Origin: Porphyromonas cangingivalis
GTDB taxonomy: Bacteria; Bacteroidota; Bacteroidia; Bacteroidales; Porphyromonadaceae
NCBI RefSeq assembly: GCF_900638305.1
Contig: NZ_LR134506.1
Coordinates: forward strand, 1,612,001-1,676,000
Reading direction: 5' to 3'
Length of the DNA stretch: 64,000 bases
Every line of letters starts with the position of its first letter. Position 1 is the stretch's first letter. The translations under genes were made by a program, and so were the position numbers. Below, piece by piece: positions 9,212 to 17,589 of this stretch. The notes under the pieces are model-generated. The model had not been told where the DNA came from. It was given only the letters and a program-made list of their open reading frames with translations, and did no database searches.

Positions 9212-9289
9212 GACCAACTCAGGTCAGAATAGACTTAGGTCAGTTGGTCAATTGGTCAGTTAGTCTATTTAGACCAAGTCCCAGAGTAA
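9212..9289. repeat. Cluster of ggtcagtt / gaccaact repeats
   Basis: The arms gaccaact (9212-9219) and agttggtc (9242-9249) form an inverted repeat, followed by further copies of ttggtcagtt and a closing gaccaag. The cluster lies between the HTH genes and the mob hairpin. It may be a terminator or a binding array. The remaining stretch to 9453 has three imperfect ctctgaactc copies and no gene. Confidence 0.45.
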
Positions 9290-9453
9290 CTCATACAACT
9301 ACCTCTGAACTCAATTTTGAAACCATATAATGACCTCTGAACTGCGTTTTGGAATTACACAGCAAACTCTGAACTCAAGAACTAACAGACTTACTGAATG
9401 CTGAGCAATCAGCGACCCAAGCATACCCCAATCTTGATATTGGCAAGGTGTGT

Positions 9454-9531
9454 CTTTGTACCACAAATTAACATTTGTCGCACAAAGCCCCTTGACCCGA
9501 AAGGGGATTAAATCACTCCAAAGTCGTGATT
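9454..9531. other. oriT-like hairpin region upstream of the mob gene
   Basis: Three stem-loops lie together. First, ctttgt-acc-acaaat, loop taac, atttgt-cgc-acaaag (9454-9487). Second, cccctt/aagggg (9488-9506). Third, aatcac (9511-9516) with gtgatt (9526-9531). The same three structures recur at 18415-18492 with a different loop in the first (tgtc). Stems are kept while loops vary, which is what an origin of transfer or relaxosome site would show. No nick site can be assigned. Confidence 0.5.
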
Positions 9532-9539
9532 AAAGAACA

Positions 9540-9959
9540 ATGAAAGAAAAGAAAACGGACAAGCCAGACGGCAGATGTGCCACTTGTCCCAAATGGGACA
9601 GATGGCACATCAGATTACCCAATCCTAAAGACCAACAGAAGGTCATTGACCTTTACCAAAGGTCGGGTGCAAAATCAAAGAGTGACTTTGTTAGGGCAAG
9701 ACTCCTCGGAGAGACATTCAAAGTGATAACAGAGGATAAGTCAGCGGAGAAATATCTGCGTGAACTCTCTAGTATAGTAACCCTAACTTATAAGATTGGC
9801 ATTCTCTACAACGAAGCAACCAAAACGCTTAATAGCTACCATTCCATCGCCACTGCACAGCGGATGCTCCGCAAACTAGAAAAGTACTCCGCTCTCCTCA
9901 TCAAACTCCAACTGCAAGCGATCAAACTGACTGAAGAGTATGCTGATAGATTTGGATGA
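9540..9959 (+). CDS. Small mobilization protein (MobA-like, copy 1)
   Basis: This 139-residue protein has a conserved head (CATCPKWDRWHIRLPNP) and a ribbon-helix-helix-like middle (SKSDFVRARLLGE). It is closely related to the protein at 18510-18941. Small proteins of this kind precede the relaxase gene in mobilizable elements of Bacteroides and help bind oriT. Here no relaxase follows: the gene ends 6 bp before the convergent cargo operon. The oriT-like hairpins lie directly upstream. The functional assignment rests on context and on my recall of the family. Confidence 0.65.
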   Translation: MKEKKTDKPDGRCATCPKWDRWHIRLPNPKDQQKVIDLYQRSGAKSKSDFVRARLLGETFKVITEDKSAEKYLRELSSIVTLTYKIGILYNEATKTLNSYHSIATAQRMLRKLEKYSALLIKLQLQAIKLTEEYADRFG

Positions 9960-9964
9960 TATCT

Positions 9965-12265
9965 TTATTTTTTCTGCAAAGAAATGCTTTCATCAGCCGT
10001 TGATACAATTCTGTCGGCACTTTCTGATGTGTTCATCTTTCGGGTCCCTTTTAGCTTATCATTCCCAATAAATAAGGAGATAGAAAGAGTGACAGAAGGC
10101 TGGTGCCAATTCTTCTTGAAGTGCATCTCCATGGGTAGTCCTACGACTTGTCCTTCGGCTATATTGCTATTCAGAAGGTCTCGCCCTGAGAGGGAAAATT
10201 TCCAGTTGGCAATCCGTTTGCTCACGGTCAGATCAATCCACCATTGCGGTTTGGTAGTCTGGTATACTCCCATAAACAGAGGACTATAATAGGTTGCTTG
10301 TGCTAAGATGTTCCAATTCTTCGGGAGGCTTAGACTCTGACTGTGCATCAGATAATAAGCATTGAACGTTCTATCTATGTGGCTATCGTTGACCACCCCT
10401 CTGTCAAATTGTCGATGAAATGCAAAGTAGGTGGAAGCAAGCCAATTTATCCCTAGATCCTGATTGTTAATAATAGGAATAGGCAGTCCTGCAACGACTC
10501 TGATGTATTGACTCCTATCCAAATTATTGCGAGAGAGGTAGTAGTTACTTCCTTGCCGACTTATCATCTCGACAATAGGAAGGCGTTCGTCCGAATAGCT
10601 GAATTCAAGACTGGCAGCCCTCATAAAGGAGTAAGTGAGCGATAGGTTGTATCTAAAACTGTTCTTCAGATCGGGATTGCCTTTTCGCTTCAAGAAGCCC
10701 GAAGATCCTGAAGTATATGGTAGTAGGTCTCTAAACTGTGGGCGATTGTAATAGGACGATAAGACTAACGAGAGTAAATGATGCCGAGCGATGCTATAAT
10801 CCACACTAAAGTAAGGTTGCCAATTCCACCAGCTCCATCTCTGTGCTTTGTCCTGAGAAAAGACTCCCGATAAGGCTCGAATGTCGTTATTAAGCTGTAC
10901 CCCCATTCGTCCGTTTATGCTCTTATGCTGATAATAGAGTGTGGCATAGACGGAGTTTTGATGCTCTCTATATCTCAGATCCAGCTCTCCTTTTTGAGCT
11001 CTCTCATTAAGCAAAGTGTGACTACTGATAATGCCTGTCTGTATCTTGAAAGAAGGAGAGAATCGATAGAAGAAGTTTGATGTGGCACGATAAGATTGAG
11101 TTCTATTATCATGCTCAGAGGAAGCTGCCTCTTGGAGTGATTGATACAAGATATCACTCTTACTAAACAGCATATCCCCATTAACATCCCAAGCCCAATT
11201 GTCTCTGTTAAAGTGATGATATAGAGTCCCCGTTACGACATTCCTGTCAAGATTTACCTGTGACGTGTGATTGTTTCTCAGAGCCTCCGTAATCTTAGAT
11301 AAGCCTATTCGACCACCTAATAGAGAACTCTTGGACAACTGAAGATCCGAGCCAGCTTCTATGCCATAAAGTCTACGAGGAGTGATCGTTGTGGTATCAA
11401 CACCAAAAGTAGTCTCTAAGGTTTCCTTGCGATTGAGATTAGAGATCGAAGCAGAGAGATAGTTGCGAGAGATCCCTTTGTTTAGGTTAAATCTTCCTCT
11501 TAATGCTTCTGAGAAAAGATCTCCTCTCTGAGAAGTAATATCCGAGGAGACAAAGATATTGGACTCGTCTTGCCAAGATTTCTTTTTGGTTATGATATTG
11601 AGTACAATATCTAAGTTGTTTCCATATTCTGGTCCAGGATTACGTATTACCTCCACGCTCTCGACATCGCTCGTGTTAAAGGTGGTAAGATAGGAGAGAA
11701 CTTCTTCTTTTGGGAGCAATAACACACGACCATTCAGAGCAATAGTCACATCATAAATGCCATAAGCGCTCAGTCCTGCCCCCTCTCTCTGATAGATGCC
11801 AGGTAGATGTTTGATACCATCCAATAGGTTGCTACCCTTCATACTTGGATTGGCATTTAGATTATACACAGGGTTTACCCCTTTATATGAGACGAAGGGA
11901 CGATTTACCCTTACTACGACTTCCCCTAATTGAACAGCCCTCACAGAGATCTTAATAGTGCCTATGTCTATGGGCTGATCCTTTATGGTCAACAGATTGG
12001 ACTTCGGGTTATACTCTTCTCCCAAATAAGAGATCGAATAGGAGTACCGAGATGGTGCTAAAAGTTGCTTGAAGCACCCATTTCTATCAGTAACCGCAGG
12101 GAATGTAGCAAGGCTATCAGCCACATTCCTAAAAAAGATGACAGCTCCGATCAGAGGATCTCCAGCCTTGTCGACAATGGAACCTCTTGTCTCAACTACA
12201 GACTGAGCAGATAGAGATACTATCGAAGAGAGAATGAATAGGAATACAATGAAACTTCTTTTCAT
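9965..12265 (-). CDS. TonB-dependent-receptor-like outer membrane barrel
   Basis: This is a 766-residue outer membrane protein with a signal peptide ending at SLSAQS. A carboxypeptidase-regulatory-like domain follows (TRGSIVDKAGDPLIGAVIFF), then a plug (NLLDGIKHLPGIYQREG, SVEVIRNPGPEYG) and a long beta-barrel (about 230-750) of the OMP_b-brl_3 type. Its ATG overlaps the stop of the acyltransferase gene, so it is the last gene of the M50-acyltransferase-barrel operon. The context suggests export, uptake or sensing of the peptide or lipid made by the locus. Its substrate is unknown. Confidence 0.85.
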   Translation of the reverse strand: MKRSFIVFLFILSSIVSLSAQSVVETRGSIVDKAGDPLIGAVIFFRNVADSLATFPAVTDRNGCFKQLLAPSRYSYSISYLGEEYNPKSNLLTIKDQPIDIGTIKISVRAVQLGEVVVRVNRPFVSYKGVNPVYNLNANPSMKGSNLLDGIKHLPGIYQREGAGLSAYGIYDVTIALNGRVLLLPKEEVLSYLTTFNTSDVESVEVIRNPGPEYGNNLDIVLNIITKKKSWQDESNIFVSSDITSQRGDLFSEALRGRFNLNKGISRNYLSASISNLNRKETLETTFGVDTTTITPRRLYGIEAGSDLQLSKSSLLGGRIGLSKITEALRNNHTSQVNLDRNVVTGTLYHHFNRDNWAWDVNGDMLFSKSDILYQSLQEAASSEHDNRTQSYRATSNFFYRFSPSFKIQTGIISSHTLLNERAQKGELDLRYREHQNSVYATLYYQHKSINGRMGVQLNNDIRALSGVFSQDKAQRWSWWNWQPYFSVDYSIARHHLLSLVLSSYYNRPQFRDLLPYTSGSSGFLKRKGNPDLKNSFRYNLSLTYSFMRAASLEFSYSDERLPIVEMISRQGSNYYLSRNNLDRSQYIRVVAGLPIPIINNQDLGINWLASTYFAFHRQFDRGVVNDSHIDRTFNAYYLMHSQSLSLPKNWNILAQATYYSPLFMGVYQTTKPQWWIDLTVSKRIANWKFSLSGRDLLNSNIAEGQVVGLPMEMHFKKNWHQPSVTLSISLFIGNDKLKGTRKMNTSESADRIVSTADESISLQKK

Positions 12266-13320
12266 ATGATGATCTGATTATTAATTAAATTTCTTAGTAT
12301 GCTATCTTGAATGTTTTCTATGCAAATCACATCTTTCTGTAATTCTTCTGTCGTATTAGAGTCTAATTCGATTACAGAGTAGTCGACATTGTCAATTAAA
12401 TATGACTTGTTTTTATTATTCCAAAACAAATACCTGTTTTTGTTGAATTTGAATATTTTCACATTGTTGGATTTGGAATGATTCTTTGAAACAAAATTAT
12501 ACAGATACAGCCACGGCTCCCATTGTTCTGGATATTTCTTAAGTAAAGGATCTGCAATAGAATATATTTTTCGTGTTAGCAAATCTGCCTCAATACTCCG
12601 ATCTGTATATCGCTCAGATGGCAATAGTTTAGGAAACACCTTAATTGAAGGATATTCTCCTTCATTTCTAAAAGTGATGATTGGCACAATGGGAGTATTG
12701 GTAATAAGAGCCAAATGGGCAACTCCAGAACGAGCAAGAATTTCCGATTCTAATATTCTAACAGATGTTAACTTTGTTTCTTCTGTAGCAATTCCAACTC
12801 CTGTATTCCCATCTATAAATACAAATAAACTCCTTCCATCTTTGAGATCTTTTGCCATGGATAATAATGAATGAGGAGAATTTGCATTTATAAGTTTCAC
12901 TGGAGAATTTCCTGACGCAAGACTTGAATATTTACTAATTATTTCTTTCTGAGAATCAATTACTTTTTGCGATGCCAATAATGTAATAGGTTTCTTTAGA
13001 GTTAGCAAATACAATAGACTCAATCTGTATGAAGACAAATGAAAAGAACAATAAATTGCGGGGGTATGTAAGTGATCAAGGTTGTCTGATATTGTGCAAT
13101 AGGTCAGTATGCTTACATCTGACTGTTCTTGCCATGCCAATTCTTGATTTATCAAAACAGAACGAAGAAAACTATCATACTGTTCTTCTTTTAATTCGGG
13201 ATAGAAACGCTTTAGAGACGCAATTATCATAGCTCTCTGAAGGGTATTCTCTCCGTCCTTTAATCTTTTCTCGATAATTGAGTTAATCGATGCTACTTTC
13301 TTTGCGTAGTTGTAAGACAT
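12262..13320 (-). CDS. LpxL-like acyltransferase with a PqqD-like tail
   Basis: This 352-residue protein is recognised as a distant member of the lipid A/lysophospholipid acyltransferase fold from CSFHLSSYRLSLLYLL (about 91-106), FVFIDGNTGVG (about 166) and LALITNTPIVPI (about 197-208). The usual H-x4-D/E is not obvious (HLSSYR), so catalysis is uncertain. Residues about 285-352 (RYLFWNNKNKSYLID, then SVIELD) resemble a PqqD-type recognition domain, which binds leader peptides in RiPP pathways. The start overlaps the end of the M50 gene by 38 bp and the stop overlaps the barrel gene by 4 bp. It may acylate the precursor peptide. Confidence 0.55.
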   Translation of the reverse strand: MSYNYAKKVASINSIIEKRLKDGENTLQRAMIIASLKRFYPELKEEQYDSFLRSVLINQELAWQEQSDVSILTYCTISDNLDHLHTPAIYCSFHLSSYRLSLLYLLTLKKPITLLASQKVIDSQKEIISKYSSLASGNSPVKLINANSPHSLLSMAKDLKDGRSLFVFIDGNTGVGIATEETKLTSVRILESEILARSGVAHLALITNTPIVPIITFRNEGEYPSIKVFPKLLPSERYTDRSIEADLLTRKIYSIADPLLKKYPEQWEPWLYLYNFVSKNHSKSNNVKIFKFNKNRYLFWNNKNKSYLIDNVDYSVIELDSNTTEELQKDVICIENIQDSILRNLINNQIII

Positions 13321-14494
13321 ACTTTTTTATTGTATTAGTTGTTTGTATTACCGAAATTGATGAAAAATAAACTCCCACAAATAATAGTATTGTAGAGATA
13401 AGGAATATCCAAATACTATTATCAGAAGGAATAGAATTCTGCATTAGCATTGATATTAATGTCACTAAACGTCTAAAGGCAAATATGACAAAGGTGGAAA
13501 CCATCGTAAAAACAAAAAGAAGGCTAATACAAGAATAGAGATATACAAGAATTGGGTATGAAAATTCTCTCTGATTACATTGTCGAAACTTAGCCCCAAT
13601 CCACAATACTATTTCCGCTATAGCAAAGTAACTTTTATTTCTCAAGTTAGTTATGCCGAAAATGTCGCTAAAAATCCAATATCCATCAAATCGAAATAAT
13701 GGATTCATATTATATATAATAACAATTAAATTGTCAAGTATTATAGCAAAAAGTATATGGTTTGGCATTGTATACAGAAAAGAAAACAGCAAAAGAATTG
13801 TCATTGATATTATTTGAAAATAAAATCCTGCAACATCAATCACAATTCGTTGGCGTCTTGTTGCCATCCATGATCTAGAGACATCAGTGAAAAATACTGG
13901 GAAATAAAGATAAAATCCAAAACCAATTTCTTTTGGGGAAACCTTGTAGCGTTCAGAAGCTACAGCATGCCCCATCTCATGTATAAATATGATTCCAATA
14001 CTTATTACAATATAGAGAAGCACCAAAAACGGATTACTTTTTATTGTAGCGAATAATTCATGGCGATTTACGCAAAATAAATCCCTATGTCGCAATAATA
14101 AAAGAGAAAAAAATGTTGCCATCACAACAACAACAACCTTTGTGTCAAAAAGCGATGACAATCTTTTTAATAGAGTCGTACACCTCTTCTCTTCTAGCCG
14201 AACTAATGTTTTCTTGAATTTTATGTATGCACTTTTGTGGCAAATATGACTCTCCTCTATTGATTCCATCTTTTTTCTAACCAAATCTATATCAGAGTGT
14301 TCTAATCGTATATCGCTAAATTTTTTTGATACACTATGCAGAGTATCTTCGTTTGAAAGCCCCTTAATAATACAAATAATTAGATGTTTCGTAATATCAT
14401 TAACCTGAAAATATCTTCCTTTGTATGATACATTCCAAACACCTTTTTTTTGCTGAGAAACACTAATTTCCCTTTCGTTTTTTGCAGATTCCAT
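13283..14494 (-). CDS. M50-family membrane zinc peptidase with PqqD-like N-terminus
   Basis: This is a 403-residue integral membrane protein. Residues about 15-80 resemble a PqqD-like domain (YKGRYFQVNDITKHL, then CIIKGLSNEDTL). After a first membrane segment (118-135) comes the zinc motif HEMGH (172-176). The third ligand is in NPLFRFDGYW (Asp270), and there are five or more further membrane helices. Such proteins (the YydH type) sit in peptide-modification and bacteriocin loci, where they cut or process the peptide in the membrane. The gene lies downstream of the precursor peptide gene, separated by a 10-bp-stem hairpin. Confidence 0.8.
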   Translation of the reverse strand: MESAKNEREISVSQQKKGVWNVSYKGRYFQVNDITKHLIICIIKGLSNEDTLHSVSKKFSDIRLEHSDIDLVRKKMESIEESHICHKSAYIKFKKTLVRLEEKRCTTLLKRLSSLFDTKVVVVVMATFFSLLLLRHRDLFCVNRHELFATIKSNPFLVLLYIVISIGIIFIHEMGHAVASERYKVSPKEIGFGFYLYFPVFFTDVSRSWMATRRQRIVIDVAGFYFQIISMTILLLFSFLYTMPNHILFAIILDNLIVIIYNMNPLFRFDGYWIFSDIFGITNLRNKSYFAIAEIVLWIGAKFRQCNQREFSYPILVYLYSCISLLFVFTMVSTFVIFAFRRLVTLISMLMQNSIPSDNSIWIFLISTILLFVGVYFSSISVIQTTNTIKKYVLQLRKESSID

Positions 14495-14545
14495 TTTACA
14501 AAAATCTATAAAGAAGTCTACAATCCTTCATTCTATAGTCAATCT

Positions 14546-14575
14546 CTGGAGAGGAGTAGTGTCCCTCCTCTCCAG
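14546..14575 (-). terminator. Stem-loop between precursor gene and processing operon
   Basis: The perfect arms ctggagagga (14546-14555) and tcctctccag (14566-14575) enclose a 10-nt loop. No T-run follows on the minus strand, so it looks like an mRNA-stabilising or attenuating hairpin. That would allow more precursor than enzyme transcript. Confidence 0.55.
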
Positions 14576-14620
14576 GATTGCATAAACTTAGTTAGGGGTT
14601 TAGTAGATCTAACTTATCTT

Positions 14621-14866
14621 TTATAGTGCCAGTGATGGATTGCTCCCCGTACCACCTCCAGAATTGATCTCTGGCTTGACTTTGATGTCTGGCTTGACTT
14701 CGATTGTGCCGCCATTGCCGCCATTGCCGCCGTTACCACCACCATCACCACCATCACCGCCATCGCCACCAGAGCACTTCCTTTCGCAAGATCCCCCTGC
14801 AGCTTCCATTTCGAAACGGTCTTCTAGTTCTTCAAACTTGATTCTTTCAAAATCTGTTTTACTCAT
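14621..14866 (-). CDS. Glycine-repeat precursor peptide (RiPP-like)
   Basis: This is an 81-residue peptide. The acidic leader FEELEDRFEMEAAGG ends in a double glycine, as in secreted peptide precursors. The core starts SCERKCSGG, with two Cys five residues apart. It continues with (GGD)3 and (GGN)3-type repeats, then EVKPDIKVKPEI and a glycine/serine tail ending in PSLAL. The repeat DNA is low in complexity, so its length may vary between strains. It lies directly upstream of the M50 peptidase gene in the same direction and downstream of two operator copies. I know no named family with this core. The precursor role is inferred from leader shape and neighbours. Confidence 0.65.
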   Translation of the reverse strand: MSKTDFERIKFEELEDRFEMEAAGGSCERKCSGGDGGDGGDGGGNGGNGGNGGTIEVKPDIKVKPEINSGGGTGSNPSLAL

Positions 14867-15063
14867 TTTGATTGATTATTTAAGTTATAACTCCTATTCT
14901 TCACTCAAGGATTTTTGTGCCTTTACAGTAAGGTCTGGACTGTTTTGATACCAAAGTAAGCCAACTTTGTTCGTGAGTTGATTTTTGCGATCGACAAGAA
15001 ATTATCGATGCAAATCCGAAGGGCACGCCCTTCTTATTTGAGTTGTATCACACTTTATAATTA

Positions 15064-15834
15064 TCAACAGCGCTTATTGATAGGTTTTACATTTGCAAAT
15101 GTTCTATAACCTTGATTATCTTGACAATACCCATTCGGGTAATTCTGTGTTCTCGGCTTGATTTTCACCCATTCGGGTAATTCTCTTTGGGTTTCTCTGA
15201 ACTGAATATCAAAAGCTAGATAAGCATACTTGAGCATAAACTCATCTAATCCTTCTTTGTAGATAGTGATAGGAATTGTGGTAGATCCGAGATAACTTAT
15301 TCCCTTGGATAGGGGGGTCGCTTGAATATGCAAAGCCCCTAATGTACGCAATAGTTTTTGATCAATTTCAGCCAATAAGACACCTCTATTGTATCGAAAT
15401 ATTGGGCTAATAGCATATAGCATCAAGAGTTTGAAAAGCCTCCCGTTATCTGTATAATTTCGGTTGATTGCAAAACGACCTATATGCCACAAGTGCTTGT
15501 GATCATGGCGTAATTGCTCCAGATCTATGAGATGATCTCCAAAAAGTTTTACCAATGGTATGGTGTGCGGATTTTTATCCCAACAAGCTATACGAATGGC
15601 ACCAATGATATCTCCTTGAGTATTTTTAGCTACGATAATGGAGGAATACTCATAGAATGCCTGTTCTTCTTGTAGTACATGATGATACTCTTCACTACTC
15701 TCACAAGATGAAAGCATTTTTCCTTCGTGGTGCATAAAGTTTTCTTCAACCACAAACTTCGCTAAAGATGCAATTCCTTTTTTATCGATTTGCCATAGCG
15801 AGATGTCGCCTTGATGCGTTATAAATCTATCCAT
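15064..15834 (-). CDS. GNAT-fold acyl synthase (LuxI/FeeM-like)
   Basis: This protein has 256 residues from the ATG at 15834. An ATG at 15879 is rejected because it lies upstream of the -7-like box at 15860-15867. The pattern SSIIVAKNTQGDIIGAIRI, then HIGRFAINRNYTDNGR and LFKLLMLYAI, is the acetyl-CoA-fold signature seen in N-acyl amino acid synthases and, remotely, AHL synthases. The gene is divergent from a LuxR-type regulator with two shared operators between them. A signal-synthase role is inferred. An alternative is acylation of the precursor peptide. Two further operator copies lie inside its 3' coding end, which also carries the promoter region for the precursor gene. Confidence 0.6.
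   Translation of the reverse strand: MDRFITHQGDISLWQIDKKGIASLAKFVVEENFMHHEGKMLSSCESSEEYHHVLQEEQAFYEYSSIIVAKNTQGDIIGAIRIACWDKNPHTIPLVKLFGDHLIDLEQLRHDHKHLWHIGRFAINRNYTDNGRLFKLLMLYAISPIFRYNRGVLLAEIDQKLLRTLGALHIQATPLSKGISYLGSTTIPITIYKEGLDEFMLKYAYLAFDIQFRETQRELPEWVKIKPRTQNYPNGYCQDNQGYRTFANVKPINKRC
15097..15104 (-). promoter_or_regulatory. -7-like box for the precursor gene
   Basis: On the minus strand it reads AACATTTG (consensus TAnnTTTG, one mismatch). It lies exactly 23 bp from the operator at 15128-15144, the same spacing as at the GNAT and ThiF promoters. Confidence 0.45.
15128..15144. promoter_or_regulatory. Operator copy 1 (ACCC-N3-C-GGGT)
   Basis: tacccattcgggtaatt. It is 23 bp upstream of the box at 15097-15104, inside the 3' end of the GNAT gene. 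Confidence 0.6.
15166..15182. promoter_or_regulatory. Operator copy 2
   Basis: cacccattcgggtaatt, 38 bp from copy 1. It may be the distal site of a pair controlling the precursor promoter. Confidence 0.55.
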
Positions 15835-15859
15835 ATATTGATTATATATTATTTTGATG

Positions 15860-15867
15860 CAAAGCTC
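15860..15867 (-). promoter_or_regulatory. -7-like box of the GNAT gene
   Basis: On the minus strand it reads GAGCTTTG. It lies 23 bp from operator copy 3 and about 25 bp before the ATG at 15834, which decides the start of that gene. Confidence 0.5.
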
Positions 15868-15890
15868 GTGATGAAGCATTTGGGACGCAA

Positions 15891-15907
15891 TACCCGAACG
15901 GGTGATT
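15891..15907. promoter_or_regulatory. Operator copy 3
   Basis: tacccgaacgggtgatt, in the divergent region between the GNAT gene and the LuxR-type gene. Confidence 0.6.
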
Positions 15908-15939
15908 TTAGTTCAATAAGGTTCAACTATCATGTTTTT

Positions 15940-15956
15940 CACCCTTTCGGGTAATA
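15940..15956. promoter_or_regulatory. Operator copy 4
   Basis: caccctttcgggtaata, 49 bp from copy 3 and 16 bp before the regulator's -7 box. It may serve the regulator's own promoter, or be the distal site for the GNAT promoter. Confidence 0.55.
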
Positions 15957-15972
15957 AATCCTTATATATTGG

Positions 15973-15980
15973 TATATTTG
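15973..15980 (+). promoter_or_regulatory. -7 box of the LuxR-type gene
   Basis: TATATTTG matches TAnnTTTG exactly and supports the ATG at 16007 over the one at 15932. Confidence 0.55.
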
Positions 15981-16006
15981 TATCACAGAGCAATAAAAGC
16001 TGGTAT

Positions 16007-16774
16007 ATGAAAGAAAATGACAGTATTCAGTTCCAATTACCGAGTGATGTCCGACCACAAATAGAGGAGTCGGAGTATCATACCCTGCAACCATATATTG
16101 ATTCTGTTAAGGCATTTGCACGAGGAGCCTATAAATCACTCTACATTATAGATTACTATCGCATGAACTTCCTTTACGTATGCGACAATCCGTTATTCTT
16201 ATGTGATGAAGCTGTAGAAGATGTCCTTGAGGAAGGATACAACTTTTATCTGAAACATGTTCCCGAGCCGGATCTCCTTTTTCTACAGCAAGTAAATCGT
16301 GCTGGGTTTGAGTTCTTTCGTGATATAGCTGTGCAAGACAGAGCGAAGTATAGTATATCCTACAACTTTCATCTATACGCAAAGGAACCTCGAGAAAGTA
16401 TGCTAATCAATCATCAAATCACACCGCTTAAACTTGATGCGAGAGGAAATATCTGGCTTGCTCTATGCGTTGTCTCATTAGCCCCCTCCACCAAAGTTGG
16501 AGTTGCGTATATTTCCTCGTGTAATCCTGAAAACAGATGGATTTTTAAGCCTCAATTAGGAAGATGGAAGCAAATAGAACCGATAGAGCTTTCTTTAAAT
16601 GAAAAAGCCGTGATTCGTTTATCGAACCAAGGCTTATCAGTTAGTGAAATTGCGCAACAGATCAATAGATCTGAAGATTCTGTGAAAGGCTATCGTAAAA
16701 GCCTATTTGCTAAGCTCGAAGTAAGCAACATTACAGAAGCAATCTCGATAGCAACTCACCGTAAGTTAATTTAA
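16007..16774 (+). CDS. LuxR-family transcriptional regulator
   Basis: This protein has 255 residues from the ATG at 16007. The N-terminal half (SLYIIDYYRMNFLYVCDN, ISYNFHLYAKE) is the PAS-like sensory domain found in many Bacteroidetes LuxR-type regulators; no AHL-binding domain was recognised. The C-terminal 60 residues form the LuxR HTH (LSLNEKAVIRLSNQGLSVSE, then IAQQINRSEDSVKGYRKS). It is divergent from the GNAT gene and overlaps the end of the convergent ThiF gene by 9 bp. It is the obvious candidate to bind the five operators, probably in response to the product of the GNAT enzyme. Confidence 0.8.
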   Translation: MKENDSIQFQLPSDVRPQIEESEYHTLQPYIDSVKAFARGAYKSLYIIDYYRMNFLYVCDNPLFLCDEAVEDVLEEGYNFYLKHVPEPDLLFLQQVNRAGFEFFRDIAVQDRAKYSISYNFHLYAKEPRESMLINHQITPLKLDARGNIWLALCVVSLAPSTKVGVAYISSCNPENRWIFKPQLGRWKQIEPIELSLNEKAVIRLSNQGLSVSEIAQQINRSEDSVKGYRKSLFAKLEVSNITEAISIATHRKLI

Positions 16775-17530
16775 GTCATCGCAATCGGAGTAGTAATAGA
16801 ACTTCGGGAAAGTCTTGACAAACTCTCCTCGTACCAATCTCAGTATAATGGCAGTACACAAACCTCCTGCTAACGAAGATGCGATACTTAATTGTGGAGG
16901 TGGCAACAGGCTCTCTTCTTGTTCATATTTCTGAACTATCTCTTCTATCCAAATTTTTGGACGGACCCAATAATTGAAGTAGTCCGTCAGATGTTTTACT
17001 GCTTTCTTTTCAAAACCTATTATACTTTCGTTTTCGGAAAGTAAACTATCAAGTTTTTGTCCATTGGGAGCAATAACCATTACAGCACTTGCCCAACCAA
17101 TATTGTAGGGGTGTAACACATACATCCCTTTTTCTGTACATAGGTTGTCAAAAATGAATGGGATGTCACTCTTGAAATCTAAAGCATTGATTGCGACATC
17201 ATGTTCATTGATAATATCTTCTATGTTGTTTTCGTCAATATATTTAGGGATCGCCACTATCTTAGCCAATGGGTTAATCCCTAATAGACGCTCCTTAAGA
17301 GCCTCTACTTTGGGACGTCCAATATCACTAAATAGATAATTCTGTCGATTGAGATTACTCTCCTCCACGACATCACCATCAACAATAGTAAGATGCTCAA
17401 AGCCTAAACGCAATAATGTTTCTGCAATGTTACTTCCGATACCCGCACCTCCGAGCAAAACTCGATAATCTTTTATCTTCTTTTGGTCATTTTCGGACAG
17501 ATATATCCGATTTCGTTCATATCTTTTCAT
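16766..17530 (-). CDS. ThiF/E1-like adenylyltransferase
   Basis: This 254-residue enzyme of the ThiF/MoeB/E1 superfamily activates a carboxylate with ATP. The nucleotide loop is GGAGIGSN (about 27-34), followed by VDGDVVEESNLNRQ (about 50-63) with the conserved Asp and Arg, and NALDFKSD (about 136). The Cys-x-x-Cys zinc pairs of MoeB are absent. The gene has its own promoter with one operator copy, and it is convergent with the regulator. It may activate a peptide or amino-acid carboxylate used by the pathway. The substrate is unknown. Confidence 0.8.
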   Translation of the reverse strand: MKRYERNRIYLSENDQKKIKDYRVLLGGAGIGSNIAETLLRLGFEHLTIVDGDVVEESNLNRQNYLFSDIGRPKVEALKERLLGINPLAKIVAIPKYIDENNIEDIINEHDVAINALDFKSDIPFIFDNLCTEKGMYVLHPYNIGWASAVMVIAPNGQKLDSLLSENESIIGFEKKAVKHLTDYFNYWVRPKIWIEEIVQKYEQEESLLPPPQLSIASSLAGGLCTAIILRLVRGEFVKTFPKFYYYSDCDDLN

Positions 17531-17558
17531 AGAAATCTCTACTTAATAGTTACGATTA

Positions 17559-17566
17559 CAAAGTTC
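17559..17566 (-). promoter_or_regulatory. -7-like box of the ThiF gene
   Basis: GAACTTTG on the minus strand, 23 bp from the operator at 17590-17606 and 28 bp upstream of the start codon. Confidence 0.5.
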
Positions 17567-17589
17567 AGACCTTATTTGAACACTCACAA

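Noticed and set aside
14700-14770. CRISPR-like or tandem-repeat locus at the ccgccattg repeats
   Set aside because: The short repeats are the GGD/GGN codons of the precursor peptide. There are no spacers.
15932-16006. Upstream ATG of the LuxR-type gene
   Set aside because: A perfect -7 box (15973-15980) lies downstream of it, so the ATG at 16007 is the likely start.
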